IMG/VR virus record: IMGVR_UViG_3300022707_001072 | Coordinates: 1-25,222 of that record | Reading direction: 5' to 3' (one strand) | DNA: 25,222 nt | Source of the DNA: a virus | Shown: positions 14,607 through 21,896 of the stretch, one piece after another | Layout of the letters: each line of letters starts with the position of its first letter | How positions within the stretch are numbered: the first letter of the stretch is position 1 | Program-made: the position numbers and the translations under genes | Notes under the pieces: generated by a model | Databases searched by the model: none | Told to the model about the DNA's origin: nothing | The model's input: only the letters and a program-made list of their open reading frames with translations

Positions 14607-16594
14607 TGTTTCAAGGATTTGAAGATAAAGGATTCCAGGCTTATTTAATTGGCATTGGGAAAAAGGAAATACACCATAAGTATTACCACGACACCGTTCG
14701 TCATGCCGAAGAAATGGGTGTACACATGGAGGGCGACAAACCAGTTAGGCTTTTGACAATAACAAGACCCAATGAAACCGCAGAGCAAACAGCATATAGG
14801 CTTGCAATCTACGAGCCTACAACGCTAGGGCTAGCACAAAAAATGATAAACACCATTAATCGCATATTCAATGAAAGGTTTTTCCAGATGAAATTTCCTG
14901 AAATGACAAAGACGGTTCCTGAAGATGAAACACTCGCCGAGTATACCAGGGAAAATTATCCGGGTCACATGGATATCATGGGCTACATTAAAGAAACTTT
15001 TACGACCAAAGATTTTTCAGATCCTAATGCTGTAATATATGTACGGCCAAAGGATTTTGATGTAGAGGAAACCGAATTTTTAGAGCCTATTGCCGTAATT
15101 TATACTTCTTGGCAAGTAGCAGATTTTAGCCCAGAGGTTTATTATACTATTCTGTTAGGACCAGAAACAATAAAAATCATCACCGGCGATGAGGTCAGGG
15201 TATATGTAAAAAACCTAATCGATGGTAACGAGATATGGAAGTTAGTGCCGGAGCTTTCCTTTGAGAACAAAATCGGCAAGCCACCGGTATTTAGGCTCGG
15301 GGGAGTGATAAAGGGGTTGGAAGATCCTTACTGGTTTATGTCTTTTGTTGGAGGAGTAGCCCCGGCATGGAATAGGGTGGTAACCCTTACCAGCGATCTT
15401 GATGTTGGCTATGTTAGTTATATGTTCAACCAAAGATGGGAATATGTAATTGAATGTGATGAGTGCCAGGGAGGGTTTGTAGCCCAAAGCACAGACGGGG
15501 AATTGGACGATACTTTCGGGGAAACCCTCGACAGAAAGTGCAGTAAATGCAATGGAACTGGAGAGATAGGAAGAAGCTCATTGGGAGTATTCAGAATCCG
15601 TCATGATGCAATAAACCCCGATAAAGCGTTACCCATCCCACCAGCGGGGGAGATCGAAAAAGATACCAGCATAGTTGCCAAAGTTGAGGAAAGAATAGAA
15701 AAGCTGGAGCTGGCGGGGCTATCATCGGTAAACATGGAAATCCTTAACAATACCCCTGCCCCGGAATCAGGAGTGGCAAAGGCCATAGATAGGCAGGATT
15801 TAGATGCTTTTTTAATGCGATACCAGATGCATGTATTTGAATGGGTGTTACCAAATCTCATGCTATATATTTCATGGTGGAGATATGGGGCATTGTTTGA
15901 TTGGAACGAGGATAAAATTAAAGAAATACAGCCAAAGATAATTCCTGTAAGTGGGGTTGATTTTACAATGTTTAGTATAAAGTTCCTTATGGATGAATAC
16001 AAAGAAGCATCACAGGCTTCGGTATCTTCGAACCATAAAAGGCAACTGGAAGAAGAGATTGTAAACACCCGATTTGCAGGGAAAGAAGAGGAAAGAAAGA
16101 AAAACCTTGCCATAGTTCAGCTGCAGCCATTCCCCGGCAAGACCGAAGATGACCTATTAACTTTACAAAACCTATCATGTGTAGAAGATTGGATGGTTTG
16201 CAAATCATTGTTTATTGATGAATTTGTCCAGAAGGCGATTGAAGAAAATGAAAAGTTTTTAGAGATGAAACACAAGGAGCAACGAGATATAATAGATAAG
16301 ATGGCTGTAGAAAAATCCCCTGAACTAGAGGTGATTGCTACTGATGTTGGCGATAATTTGGCAGGGGCAACTCAACAAGTATCAGACCAACAGCTTGAGG
16401 CACAAGCGTCATTACGGGGTTCTGTGGGTGGGGTGCAGGGTATCTTATCTATACAGGCAGCGGTAGCATCTGGGACATCGGGGTTTGATTCAGCGGTTGA
16501 AGTGTTAGTGGAAATATTTGGATTTGATAAAGAAAAAGCCATTAAGATATTAGGGAAACCCAAGGAACAAAATGCCACAAAAGAGGAATTATAA
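14603..16594 (+). CDS. Portal protein with a zinc-finger-like insert
   Basis: This 663-residue protein would form the dodecameric ring at the head vertex through which DNA passes. Evidence is its size, location just before a MuF-like gene, helical C-terminal half, and the PESGVAKAIDRQDLDAFL segment (about residue 390), which resembles the conserved S/E-G-x-A-K helix of portals. Unusually, residues 285-291 (CDECQGG) and 313-320 (CSKCNGTG) form two CxxCxG motifs 24 residues apart, like the DnaJ zinc domain. The start is set by an ATGA overlap. The last 20 or so bases overlap the next gene. Confidence 0.8.
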   Translation: MMFQGFEDKGFQAYLIGIGKKEIHHKYYHDTVRHAEEMGVHMEGDKPVRLLTITRPNETAEQTAYRLAIYEPTTLGLAQKMINTINRIFNERFFQMKFPEMTKTVPEDETLAEYTRENYPGHMDIMGYIKETFTTKDFSDPNAVIYVRPKDFDVEETEFLEPIAVIYTSWQVADFSPEVYYTILLGPETIKIITGDEVRVYVKNLIDGNEIWKLVPELSFENKIGKPPVFRLGGVIKGLEDPYWFMSFVGGVAPAWNRVVTLTSDLDVGYVSYMFNQRWEYVIECDECQGGFVAQSTDGELDDTFGETLDRKCSKCNGTGEIGRSSLGVFRIRHDAINPDKALPIPPAGEIEKDTSIVAKVEERIEKLELAGLSSVNMEILNNTPAPESGVAKAIDRQDLDAFLMRYQMHVFEWVLPNLMLYISWWRYGALFDWNEDKIKEIQPKIIPVSGVDFTMFSIKFLMDEYKEASQASVSSNHKRQLEEEIVNTRFAGKEEERKKNLAIVQLQPFPGKTEDDLLTLQNLSCVEDWMVCKSLFIDEFVQKAIEENEKFLEMKHKEQRDIIDKMAVEKSPELEVIATDVGDNLAGATQQVSDQQLEAQASLRGSVGGVQGILSIQAAVASGTSGFDSAVEVLVEIFGFDKEKAIKILGKPKEQNATKEEL

Positions 16595-16826
16595 ACGAGA
16601 ATATCTTCTTTTCCATTCATCAGAAAAGGAAATAAGAAACCGGGCAATCAGAAATAAGGCAAGACGCAAAGCCGAAAAAGAGGGCAGGGTCAAGATGGGT
16701 GACGGCAAAGACCTCCATCATATCAATGGGATCAGATCGCTTAAAGTTAGGGTGATGTCAGCCTCTGCAAATAGGGGAAAACGTGAAAAATCCCGACTAA
16801 AAGGATTTAAACAAAAAAGGATATAG
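16572..16826 (+). CDS. Small reduced HNH-like protein
   Basis: The protein has 84 residues and is very basic. After a Lys/Arg-rich helix (residues 20-40), residues 47-53 read DLHHING and 67-70 read NRGK. This resembles the first His pair and closing Asn-Arg of HNH nucleases, which often sit near head and terminase genes and can help terminase cutting. The segment between the motifs is shorter than normal and lacks the usual N-x-x-x-N-L part, so catalytic activity is doubtful. It overlaps the portal by 23 bases and abuts the MuF-like gene. Confidence 0.55.
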   Translation: MPQKRNYKREYLLFHSSEKEIRNRAIRNKARRKAEKEGRVKMGDGKDLHHINGIRSLKVRVMSASANRGKREKSRLKGFKQKRI

Positions 16827-17705
16827 ATGACCCCGCCACAACTGTTTAAGGAACTTGAAACCCTTATTGAACAAGGTATATCAAAGTTTGATAAGCGTAC
16901 TATTGCAGCCCAAGCTGCAATGTGGGCATCACTATTGAGGACAATAAAAAAGCTAGAGTTAGGGGAGCAGGGGAATATCTTGCCAAGCAGGTTAAATTTA
17001 AAGTTGCTACGCACTATTGAGGGGGAGGTTAATCGGTCAATTATCACAAAAGGGTATAGGCAAGGGCTAAATACATTCCTTAATACTTTTCCTAATGTTA
17101 AGAAGATAGCTGATAAATATTTTTCTAATATCGCAGGTTATAATGCTGCTAAACAAATCTTTATGGCGAATCTTAATTTAAGTATTGAGGCGACAAAGAA
17201 TAGTCTCACCCAAGCAGGGATAAACCAGAATGTAATCAAGCCGGTTGGGAACCTTCTGAAGCAAAGCATCACAGGGGGCGGCAGCTTCGTTGACCTTACC
17301 AATAGCCTCCGCACTACGATCATAGGAGATAGTCGAATACAGGGCAAGCTACAAAGCTATGCAGGGCAAATAACAAAGGATGCGCTGAACCAATTTAATG
17401 CAAACCATACTTTATCAGTTGCCAATGACCTTAGCCTTGAATTTTATACATATCAGGGGGCAATACAAAAAGACTCACGGGACTATTGCAGGCGCAGGAT
17501 TGGCGAGGGTGGCTGGTTTCACATTTCAGAGATAGAAAAGACTGCATCAGAATCATGGGCGGGGAAAATCCCGGGAACCAATTCAAGTAATATCCTAATT
17601 AATCGGGGAGGATTCAATTGCAACCACCAATATATCCCCGTTTCCAGGGATGCGGTACCGAAAAATGTTTTAGATAGGGCAATTGCAAATGGACTTGTTT
17701 CTTAA
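16827..17705 (+). CDS. Minor head protein, MuF-like (phage head morphogenesis)
   Basis: The protein has 292 residues. The N-terminal 200 residues are helical. The C-terminal 80 carry the MuF signature: RDYC at residues 218-221, a Trp/Gly segment (GGWFHISEIE), a Pro-Gly loop (AGKIPGT) and GGFNCNHQYIPVS with Cys265 and His267. Such proteins bind the portal or inner head and are needed for capsid assembly. The start ATG follows the previous stop directly. The end overlaps the stop of a minus-strand regulator gene, so transcription converges here. Confidence 0.82.
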   Translation: MTPPQLFKELETLIEQGISKFDKRTIAAQAAMWASLLRTIKKLELGEQGNILPSRLNLKLLRTIEGEVNRSIITKGYRQGLNTFLNTFPNVKKIADKYFSNIAGYNAAKQIFMANLNLSIEATKNSLTQAGINQNVIKPVGNLLKQSITGGGSFVDLTNSLRTTIIGDSRIQGKLQSYAGQITKDALNQFNANHTLSVANDLSLEFYTYQGAIQKDSRDYCRRRIGEGGWFHISEIEKTASESWAGKIPGTNSSNILINRGGFNCNHQYIPVSRDAVPKNVLDRAIANGLVS

Positions 17706-17857
17706 TGTTTTATCTCTTCTTTTAAAACTTTGCCATTAAAATACTTTTCGATTGCTTGATTAACTATCCAGGATTGTGTGCGGTCACGTTCCTTAGAATC
17801 CATCTCTAACAATTTGATGTTCTCCTCTGATATGCGGAAGGATTTGATGTGCTTCAT
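17702..17857 (-). CDS. Ribbon-helix-helix transcription regulator (51 aa)
   Basis: On the minus strand ATG 17857-17855 opens a 51-residue frame ending at 17702. The sequence IKSFRISEENIKLLEMD is a beta-strand plus first helix, and the following RTQSWIVNQAIEKYF forms the turn and second helix of an RHH (Arc/MetJ/CopG) fold. Such proteins bind DNA as dimers through paired strands and often repress their own operon. It is the last gene of a minus-strand cassette. The palindrome at 18317-18331 or the direct repeats at 18426-18473 are likely targets by inference. Confidence 0.72.
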   Translation of the reverse strand: MKHIKSFRISEENIKLLEMDSKERDRTQSWIVNQAIEKYFNGKVLKEEIKH

Positions 17858-17880
17858 TTAATTAGTTTTTTAATTCCCTG

Positions 17881-18111
17881 CTATATATCTAAATCATAAT
17901 CATATACCCAAACATCTTCATCAAAGATATGGTGTAAAGAATCTGTTAAATACATTGTGTTATTATTTTCTTCACATTTGTATCTTCTATCAATAATATG
18001 AATATCCCCATATTTATGGTGATTGGCAAACCTGGGAACATGATATCTATCTGCGATATCCTTCCAATAATCAAGTAATGGTATTCCTGTTTTTTTTAGT
18101 TTAGACTTCAT
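17881..18111 (-). CDS. Hypothetical protein in the minus-strand cassette (76 aa)
   Basis: The protein is rich in His, Asp and Tyr: KKTGIPLLDYWKDIADRYHV in the first third, several His in the middle and an acidic, aromatic end (EDVWVYDYDLDI). The His/Asp wealth may indicate metal binding, but no known motif fits. It lies 3 bases downstream of the first cassette gene and 23 bases upstream of the RHH regulator, so the three are probably co-transcribed. Confidence 0.55.
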   Translation of the reverse strand: MKSKLKKTGIPLLDYWKDIADRYHVPRFANHHKYGDIHIIDRRYKCEENNNTMYLTDSLHHIFDEDVWVYDYDLDI

Positions 18112-18114
18112 CTT

Positions 18115-18279
18115 TCATATCTCTTCGATTGCAATCTCAAAACAACTGATATATTTAGTTGCTTCTATGAATTGTTCGAAACTCATTCCTTTGTATTTAC
18201 CCGGGCTTTTTGTGTTGGCTATTATACTGCCTGCTAATCCTGAATCTTTTTCTATTATTACTGCTTTGTAAGTTTTCAT
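18115..18279 (-). CDS. Hypothetical protein, first gene of the minus-strand cassette
   Basis: Three in-frame Met are possible starts at 18324, 18306 and 18279. I prefer 18279 (MKTYKAVIIEKDSGL), because it follows an A-rich leader (aacaacgaaacc) and the candidate promoter at 18311-18342 would start transcription near 18305. The 54-residue protein looks like a beta-strand followed by a helical end (MSFEQFIEATKYISCFEIAIEE). Its form recalls small antitoxin-like or HicB-like N-termini, but this is only a resemblance. Starting at 18306 would make its mRNA almost leaderless. Confidence 0.5.
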   Translation of the reverse strand: MKTYKAVIIEKDSGLAGSIIANTKSPGKYKGMSFEQFIEATKYISCFEIAIEEI

Positions 18280-18310
18280 GGTTTCGTTGTTTAGTTTAGT
18301 TTTCATATTA

Positions 18311-18342
18311 TGAAGGTAATACAATGTATTATACTATGCAAG
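18311..18342 (-). promoter_or_regulatory. Candidate Bacteroidota-type promoter for the minus-strand cassette
   Basis: On the minus strand CTTG (18342-18339) is followed after 20 bases by TACCTTCA (18318-18311). The Bacteroidota sigma-ABfr consensus is TTTG-N19-21-TAnnTTTG, so the spacing is right while the -33 box has one mismatch and the -7 box two. It lies directly upstream of the cassette and overlaps a perfect palindrome. Confidence 0.35.
18317..18331. promoter_or_regulatory. Operator-like palindrome TAATACAATGTATTA
   Basis: A perfect inverted repeat, arms TAATAC and GTATTA around AAT. It falls between the putative -33 and -7 boxes of the minus-strand promoter. It contains ACAATG, the same hexamer that forms the half-site of the palindrome at 24348-24364, which also sits between promoter boxes next to an RHH gene. 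Confidence 0.45.
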
Positions 18343-18351
18343 CTTTTTATC

Positions 18352-18394
18352 ATTTATCTTTAAAAAAGATTTGCAGATATCGCAAATGATAAAT
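18352..18394. repeat. Nested inverted repeat in the divergent control region
   Basis: Outer arms ATTTATC (18352-18358) and GATAAAT (18388-18394) enclose inner arms ATTTGC (18369-18374) and GCAAAT (18382-18387). The right arms are contiguous, while the left arms are separated by ten bases (TTTAAAAAAG). It could form a bulged hairpin or a protein-binding site. It lies between the minus and plus promoter candidates. Confidence 0.35.
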
Positions 18395-18395
18395 A

Positions 18396-18427
18396 TTTGT
18401 TTCTTAGAATAAGTTATTATACCTTTA
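18396..18427 (+). promoter_or_regulatory. Candidate Bacteroidota-type promoter for the scaffold/capsid genes
   Basis: TTTG at 18396-18399 is followed after exactly 20 bases by TACCTTTA at 18420-18427, a one-mismatch fit to TAnnTTTG. Transcription would start near 18433, inside the first of two identical 16-base repeats. It is well placed to drive 18475 onward. Confidence 0.45.
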
Positions 18428-18473
18428 TAACCGTTTATACATTGATGATAGTAACCGTATAACCGTTTATACA
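18426..18473 (+). repeat. Perfect 16-base direct repeat at the head-operon start (operator candidate)
   Basis: TATAACCGTTTATACA occurs at 18426-18441 and 18458-18473, 32 bases apart (about three helical turns). Each unit is itself an imperfect palindrome (TATAA-N4-TTATA). A shorter related piece, TAACCGTA, lies between them. The first copy overlaps the end of the -7 box and the second ends two bases before the ATG at 18475, so a bound repressor would block both initiation and early transcription. Confidence 0.6.
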
Positions 18474-18474
18474 A

Positions 18475-18792
18475 ATGGTAGAATCTGAAGCAACAATAAA
18501 AAAACAAGCAAAGTTGAACGATTTGAAAGAGAAAGTCAAAGATGATAAGGTGTCAACGGTGCAAGTAAAAAAGCATAGCGGTTCAATGAATGGAAAATTT
18601 GAGAGGCGGGGAACGGGGGGAGTGCCAGAATATTTAATTATTAAAAGCGGAATTGAACGCTGGCTAACAAAACATTCAATAGAAATATCGTTGCAACAAA
18701 AACGAGAAGATATTATAATCCCGAAAGGATCACCATATACGCCGCCAATACATTATGCTGAAAGTAAAAGATGTGAAGGCTGTAACAGATGA
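18475..18792 (+). CDS. Hypothetical protein before the scaffold gene (105 aa)
   Basis: The protein has a Lys-rich helical N-terminus (KKQAKLNDLKEKVKDD), a Gly-rich basic middle (FERRGTGG), a helical segment (IKSGIERWLTKHSIE) and a C-terminal CEGC. The first ATG directly follows the direct repeat. It is coupled to the scaffold gene by an ATGA overlap. No family is recognised. Either a head-assembly factor or a regulatory product would fit the position. Confidence 0.55.
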   Translation: MVESEATIKKQAKLNDLKEKVKDDKVSTVQVKKHSGSMNGKFERRGTGGVPEYLIIKSGIERWLTKHSIEISLQQKREDIIIPKGSPYTPPIHYAESKRCEGCNR

Positions 18793-19643
18793 AAGGGATA
18801 AAAGACATATTGAAGTTAATATCAGGGCAAGCACAAAGTAACGCCCTATCAACCATTGCTGCTGCTGACGATCTAACGAAAGTAGAAATAACAGACGATG
18901 ATTTTACAGAGATAGAAACCTCTATCAAGTCTTTAATGACTTTCGATGCAGCGGTAAACAGCTCTAAAGTCGGTGAAGTAATTTTAAAGGCAGGAGAAGC
19001 GAAAATAAAACAGAATACACTATTTGCCATAGAAAAACATGTCAAAAAGATTACAGATAAAGCCGGCATTGATACTGAAGGGAAAGAAAAAGCTCACGAT
19101 CTTCTTGATGTATTAGATGGGAAAATCGAAGAAGTATTAACAAGTGGTAGTGGCGATAATGAAAAGCTAATAAAATCATATCAAGAAGATATTAAGAATT
19201 TGAATAAAGACCTTAAACAAAAAGAGGAAGGTTTTGGACTAAAGGAAAAAGAACTGCAAGAGGAATTCGATCACGATTTGGTCAAGCGGGATTTTTATCT
19301 TTATGTCAGCAAAGGAGATTGGGCAGAAGTTTATAAAGATGATGTCACTAAGCCGACACTCATCAAGGGTATGTGGGACAAAACCAATACTGATGCCATA
19401 CCAAGAAACGTTGATGGGAAAATTGTCCTTTTCAATAAAGATTTTCCAGAAAAAGAATACATGGATGGGAATAGCATAGTGTCATTCCAAGATTATATTG
19501 AGCCGATGATCGGTCGTTACCTTAAAAAGACAGAAACCCACAAACCAGCTTTATCTGGCGGGAATGGAATTGATGTCAAATTTGAGAATATGACCTCTGG
19601 TGAAAAGCTTGCTACTCAAATGGAGCAGGTCCACGGCGGCTAA
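18789..19643 (+). CDS. Probable scaffolding protein
   Basis: This 284-residue acidic protein sits directly before the major capsid gene. Residues about 1-80 are helical with many Asp, residues about 115-160 form a strongly charged coiled coil (DIKNLNKDLKQKEEGFGLKE), and the rest is mixed with a polar, Gly-rich end. This layout and position are typical for scaffolds, which guide capsid assembly and are removed before or during packaging. No protease motif is seen. The call is mainly from context and composition. Confidence 0.65.
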   Translation: MKGIKDILKLISGQAQSNALSTIAAADDLTKVEITDDDFTEIETSIKSLMTFDAAVNSSKVGEVILKAGEAKIKQNTLFAIEKHVKKITDKAGIDTEGKEKAHDLLDVLDGKIEEVLTSGSGDNEKLIKSYQEDIKNLNKDLKQKEEGFGLKEKELQEEFDHDLVKRDFYLYVSKGDWAEVYKDDVTKPTLIKGMWDKTNTDAIPRNVDGKIVLFNKDFPEKEYMDGNSIVSFQDYIEPMIGRYLKKTETHKPALSGGNGIDVKFENMTSGEKLATQMEQVHGG

Positions 19644-19666
19644 CATAAAATCAAAATAATTATGCA

Positions 19667-20755
19667 ATGGCAATTAATCTTGCGCTCACAGAAGCGCTAC
19701 AAAATATTCAAATTAACCTGAAGACCGTAACGACGGTCAATGATCCAAACAATTACAGTTTATTTACAGGCGCCCTAAACTGGCTTTTTTCACCATCTAA
19801 CGGAAAAGCCATACAGGCGGAAATGGTAAAGTCTTCAAAAGCTTCAAAATACCGGCCAGTAGAAATCCGGTTTATGCCGAAGAAAGGCAGAACAGATGTA
19901 GTAACTTCTGATGCTTCGGCATCGTGTGACAAGGTCAACACTAGAAGGGAGGAAACGCAAGTATTAAATGCTACCCTTTATGTGGAGGACAAGTTTACCA
20001 TCGATGAAGAAGTCATCAGGGAAGGGACTATGGACATGCTCCAAAAGCGCATCGGTGATGAAATCCGTGATGCCCAGCGCAATGCTAGGGAAGACATGGA
20101 TCGTCAGATACTTGCCGCCTATAATTCAAATTTTGGGGCTAACCCGGCTGGCAACAGTGGGGCAGGCATAGGAGTTGGGCAGTATCAGGATATACAACTC
20201 TTACTTTCTGATGGTACTGTCGGGGCAGAATCTTTCGATCAGATCAAAATAGAACAGGAAGAGAATTTCATGGTAGGAACCGCCGGGATAATTGGACTTG
20301 GCAATGCCCGAAGATATATGAACCGGCTTTCTGTTGGCAATGTCAATAGTGGAGGTTTCGATGTCAGGAACATTGATTCAGAGTTTGGTATGGCACTTTT
20401 CAAAGACCAACAAACCACCGCTGTATTAGGTGATGCAGACAGGGTGATAGTATCCTATGCAGGGACTTCAAACTTTTATAATTACAATTTGTTCAACGGG
20501 GACTTCGATCTTAATACCCCAGATCTGGCAATACGTACCACTATGAGGGATGCAATATTTCCTTTTGACTGGGACTTTATTCTCAAATATTCAGATGAAT
20601 GTTCCACTGGAAACGGATTGCAAGGCGAATGGACTGGGCGTATTTTAACATATTTCGACCTCTGGATAGCTCCAGATACAGCATTTGGCGAGCCTTACGG
20701 TGATTTGGTTGACTTTAATGGACAAGTAGGATACAGGATAACCCAAGCAACATAA
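19667..20755 (+). CDS. Major capsid protein
   Basis: The protein has 362 residues. The start ATG (MAINLALTEALQNIQINLK) follows the scaffold gene by 23 bases. A helical N-terminal arm of about 60 residues, an acidic middle helix-rich part (DDEIRD/AREDMDRQILAAYN region, about 125-155), a Gly/Asn-rich loop near 155-170 and a beta-rich C-terminal half fit an HK97-fold capsid protein. Placement after the scaffold and before another structural gene is the strongest support. The end forms a TAATG overlap with the next gene. Confidence 0.82.
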   Translation: MAINLALTEALQNIQINLKTVTTVNDPNNYSLFTGALNWLFSPSNGKAIQAEMVKSSKASKYRPVEIRFMPKKGRTDVVTSDASASCDKVNTRREETQVLNATLYVEDKFTIDEEVIREGTMDMLQKRIGDEIRDAQRNAREDMDRQILAAYNSNFGANPAGNSGAGIGVGQYQDIQLLLSDGTVGAESFDQIKIEQEENFMVGTAGIIGLGNARRYMNRLSVGNVNSGGFDVRNIDSEFGMALFKDQQTTAVLGDADRVIVSYAGTSNFYNYNLFNGDFDLNTPDLAIRTTMRDAIFPFDWDFILKYSDECSTGNGLQGEWTGRILTYFDLWIAPDTAFGEPYGDLVDFNGQVGYRITQAT

Positions 20756-21279
20756 TGGGAAATTGTAGACCACAAATACCGAATTATGTTTCTCCTGATT
20801 GCTCGATAGAATCAGGCAGGCTGACGGGGCTAGCGTTTATCCATAAGGATATCCATACCAACATCTATAATGACCCCTCAAATGCAACACTATGGGTTGA
20901 TGGCAATTATGCTGCTGACCTCCATGTATTTCAGGAGGTGCGGGGGTCTTATACCGCAACGGCTACAGAAGTGCCAGGATTGGGAAGCCAGGCGAACAGG
21001 GTGATCAACTCGGCACGGGTAATCCAGGCAATGGTGCAAGGGATAAAGAACAACGAGGGGTTCTGGGACAACATTTGCCTATCAAATGAATACCGTGTTG
21101 CTGCCGTGGTTGGTGGAGCCTATGACCTTCTATTTATCAACAACAGGGACGTTCAAATATGGGCATTTCCTGCAGTTGAAGATGGGCTCGATACAGAGGC
21201 TCTTTGGAATGTTACTATTAATTGGCAAGAGAAAAACAACATGAGGACATCAAATGTCCCCACTGGTATATTTAATTGA
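20755..21279 (+). CDS. Putative virion structural protein after the capsid gene
   Basis: This 174-residue, beta-rich protein starts MGNCRPQIPNYVSPDCSIES. Its middle part (SQANRVINSARVIQAMVQGI) and end (ALWNVTINWQEKNNMRTSNV) look like packed structural sequence without enzymatic motifs. Coupling to the capsid gene by TAATG implies co-production. A head-tail connector, tail tube or decoration protein would all fit, and the window otherwise lacks an obvious tail tube gene. Which of these it is cannot be told from sequence alone. Confidence 0.6.
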   Translation: MGNCRPQIPNYVSPDCSIESGRLTGLAFIHKDIHTNIYNDPSNATLWVDGNYAADLHVFQEVRGSYTATATEVPGLGSQANRVINSARVIQAMVQGIKNNEGFWDNICLSNEYRVAAVVGGAYDLLFINNRDVQIWAFPAVEDGLDTEALWNVTINWQEKNNMRTSNVPTGIFN

Positions 21280-21317
21280 GAAGGGCAATAAATGCCTTAG
21301 TTGACTTGGAGATAAAA

Positions 21318-21896
21318 TTGAGCATCTTGATTTTGACCGTTCCTGAACGGAAGGGGAAAATGGATGCCATTATTGAAGACCTCAATTTTCAGATCGGGAC
21401 GCTACCTGTTGAATTTCTTTGGCTTGGTGACAACAAGCGAAGGACGGTAGGAGAAAAAAGAAACGATCTTCACTATATAGCCAATGGCACATGGCTTCAA
21501 TTTTTAGACGATGACGACCTTTTACATTCCGAATCTATTAAAAGGGAATTAGAAGTCATTAGAGACAACCCTGAAAAAAAGGTAATATGTTTTCGTGGCA
21601 CCCAAAACCACGGAGGGTCCAAAGATTTAGAGTTCAGATTTGACAGGCGCACTAGTGCAGTTTCCAGTGTAAAAAGCGATGGGCAAGGAGGAAGGTTCAG
21701 GGCAATGATACCGAACCATCTTTGTATATGGCGCAAGGATGCCATCAAAGAAAAATTCCAACACAAAAACCTTTCGGAAGATCATAGATGGGCAACAGAA
21801 ATGCTCAAGCATTACACCGTTGAGGATCAGGTCATTATTGATGATTATATCTATCACTATGAGTTCGATAAAAATCTTTCCCAATGCCGAAGGTAA
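21318..21896 (+). CDS. GT-A type glycosyltransferase-like protein
   Basis: The frame is open from 21276 (TTG overlapping the previous stop), but TTG 21318 follows GGAG at a good distance and gives MSILILTVPERKGK, a typical first beta-strand of the GT-A (family 2-like) fold. This makes 192 residues. A run of four Asp (residues 64-67, FLDDDDLLH) fits the metal-binding DxD site, and EDHRW near residue 155 fits the later catalytic acid region. It starts the sugar-transfer cluster directly after structural genes. Its 3' end overlaps the next gene by 13 bases. Confidence 0.7.
   Translation: MSILILTVPERKGKMDAIIEDLNFQIGTLPVEFLWLGDNKRRTVGEKRNDLHYIANGTWLQFLDDDDLLHSESIKRELEVIRDNPEKKVICFRGTQNHGGSKDLEFRFDRRTSAVSSVKSDGQGGRFRAMIPNHLCIWRKDAIKEKFQHKNLSEDHRWATEMLKHYTVEDQVIIDDYIYHYEFDKNLSQCRR

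Noticed and set aside
15601-16113. A 170-codon minus-strand open frame inside the portal gene
   Set aside because: It is antisense to well supported portal sequence, including the PESGVAKAID segment, and is Ser/Phe rich as expected for a shadow frame.
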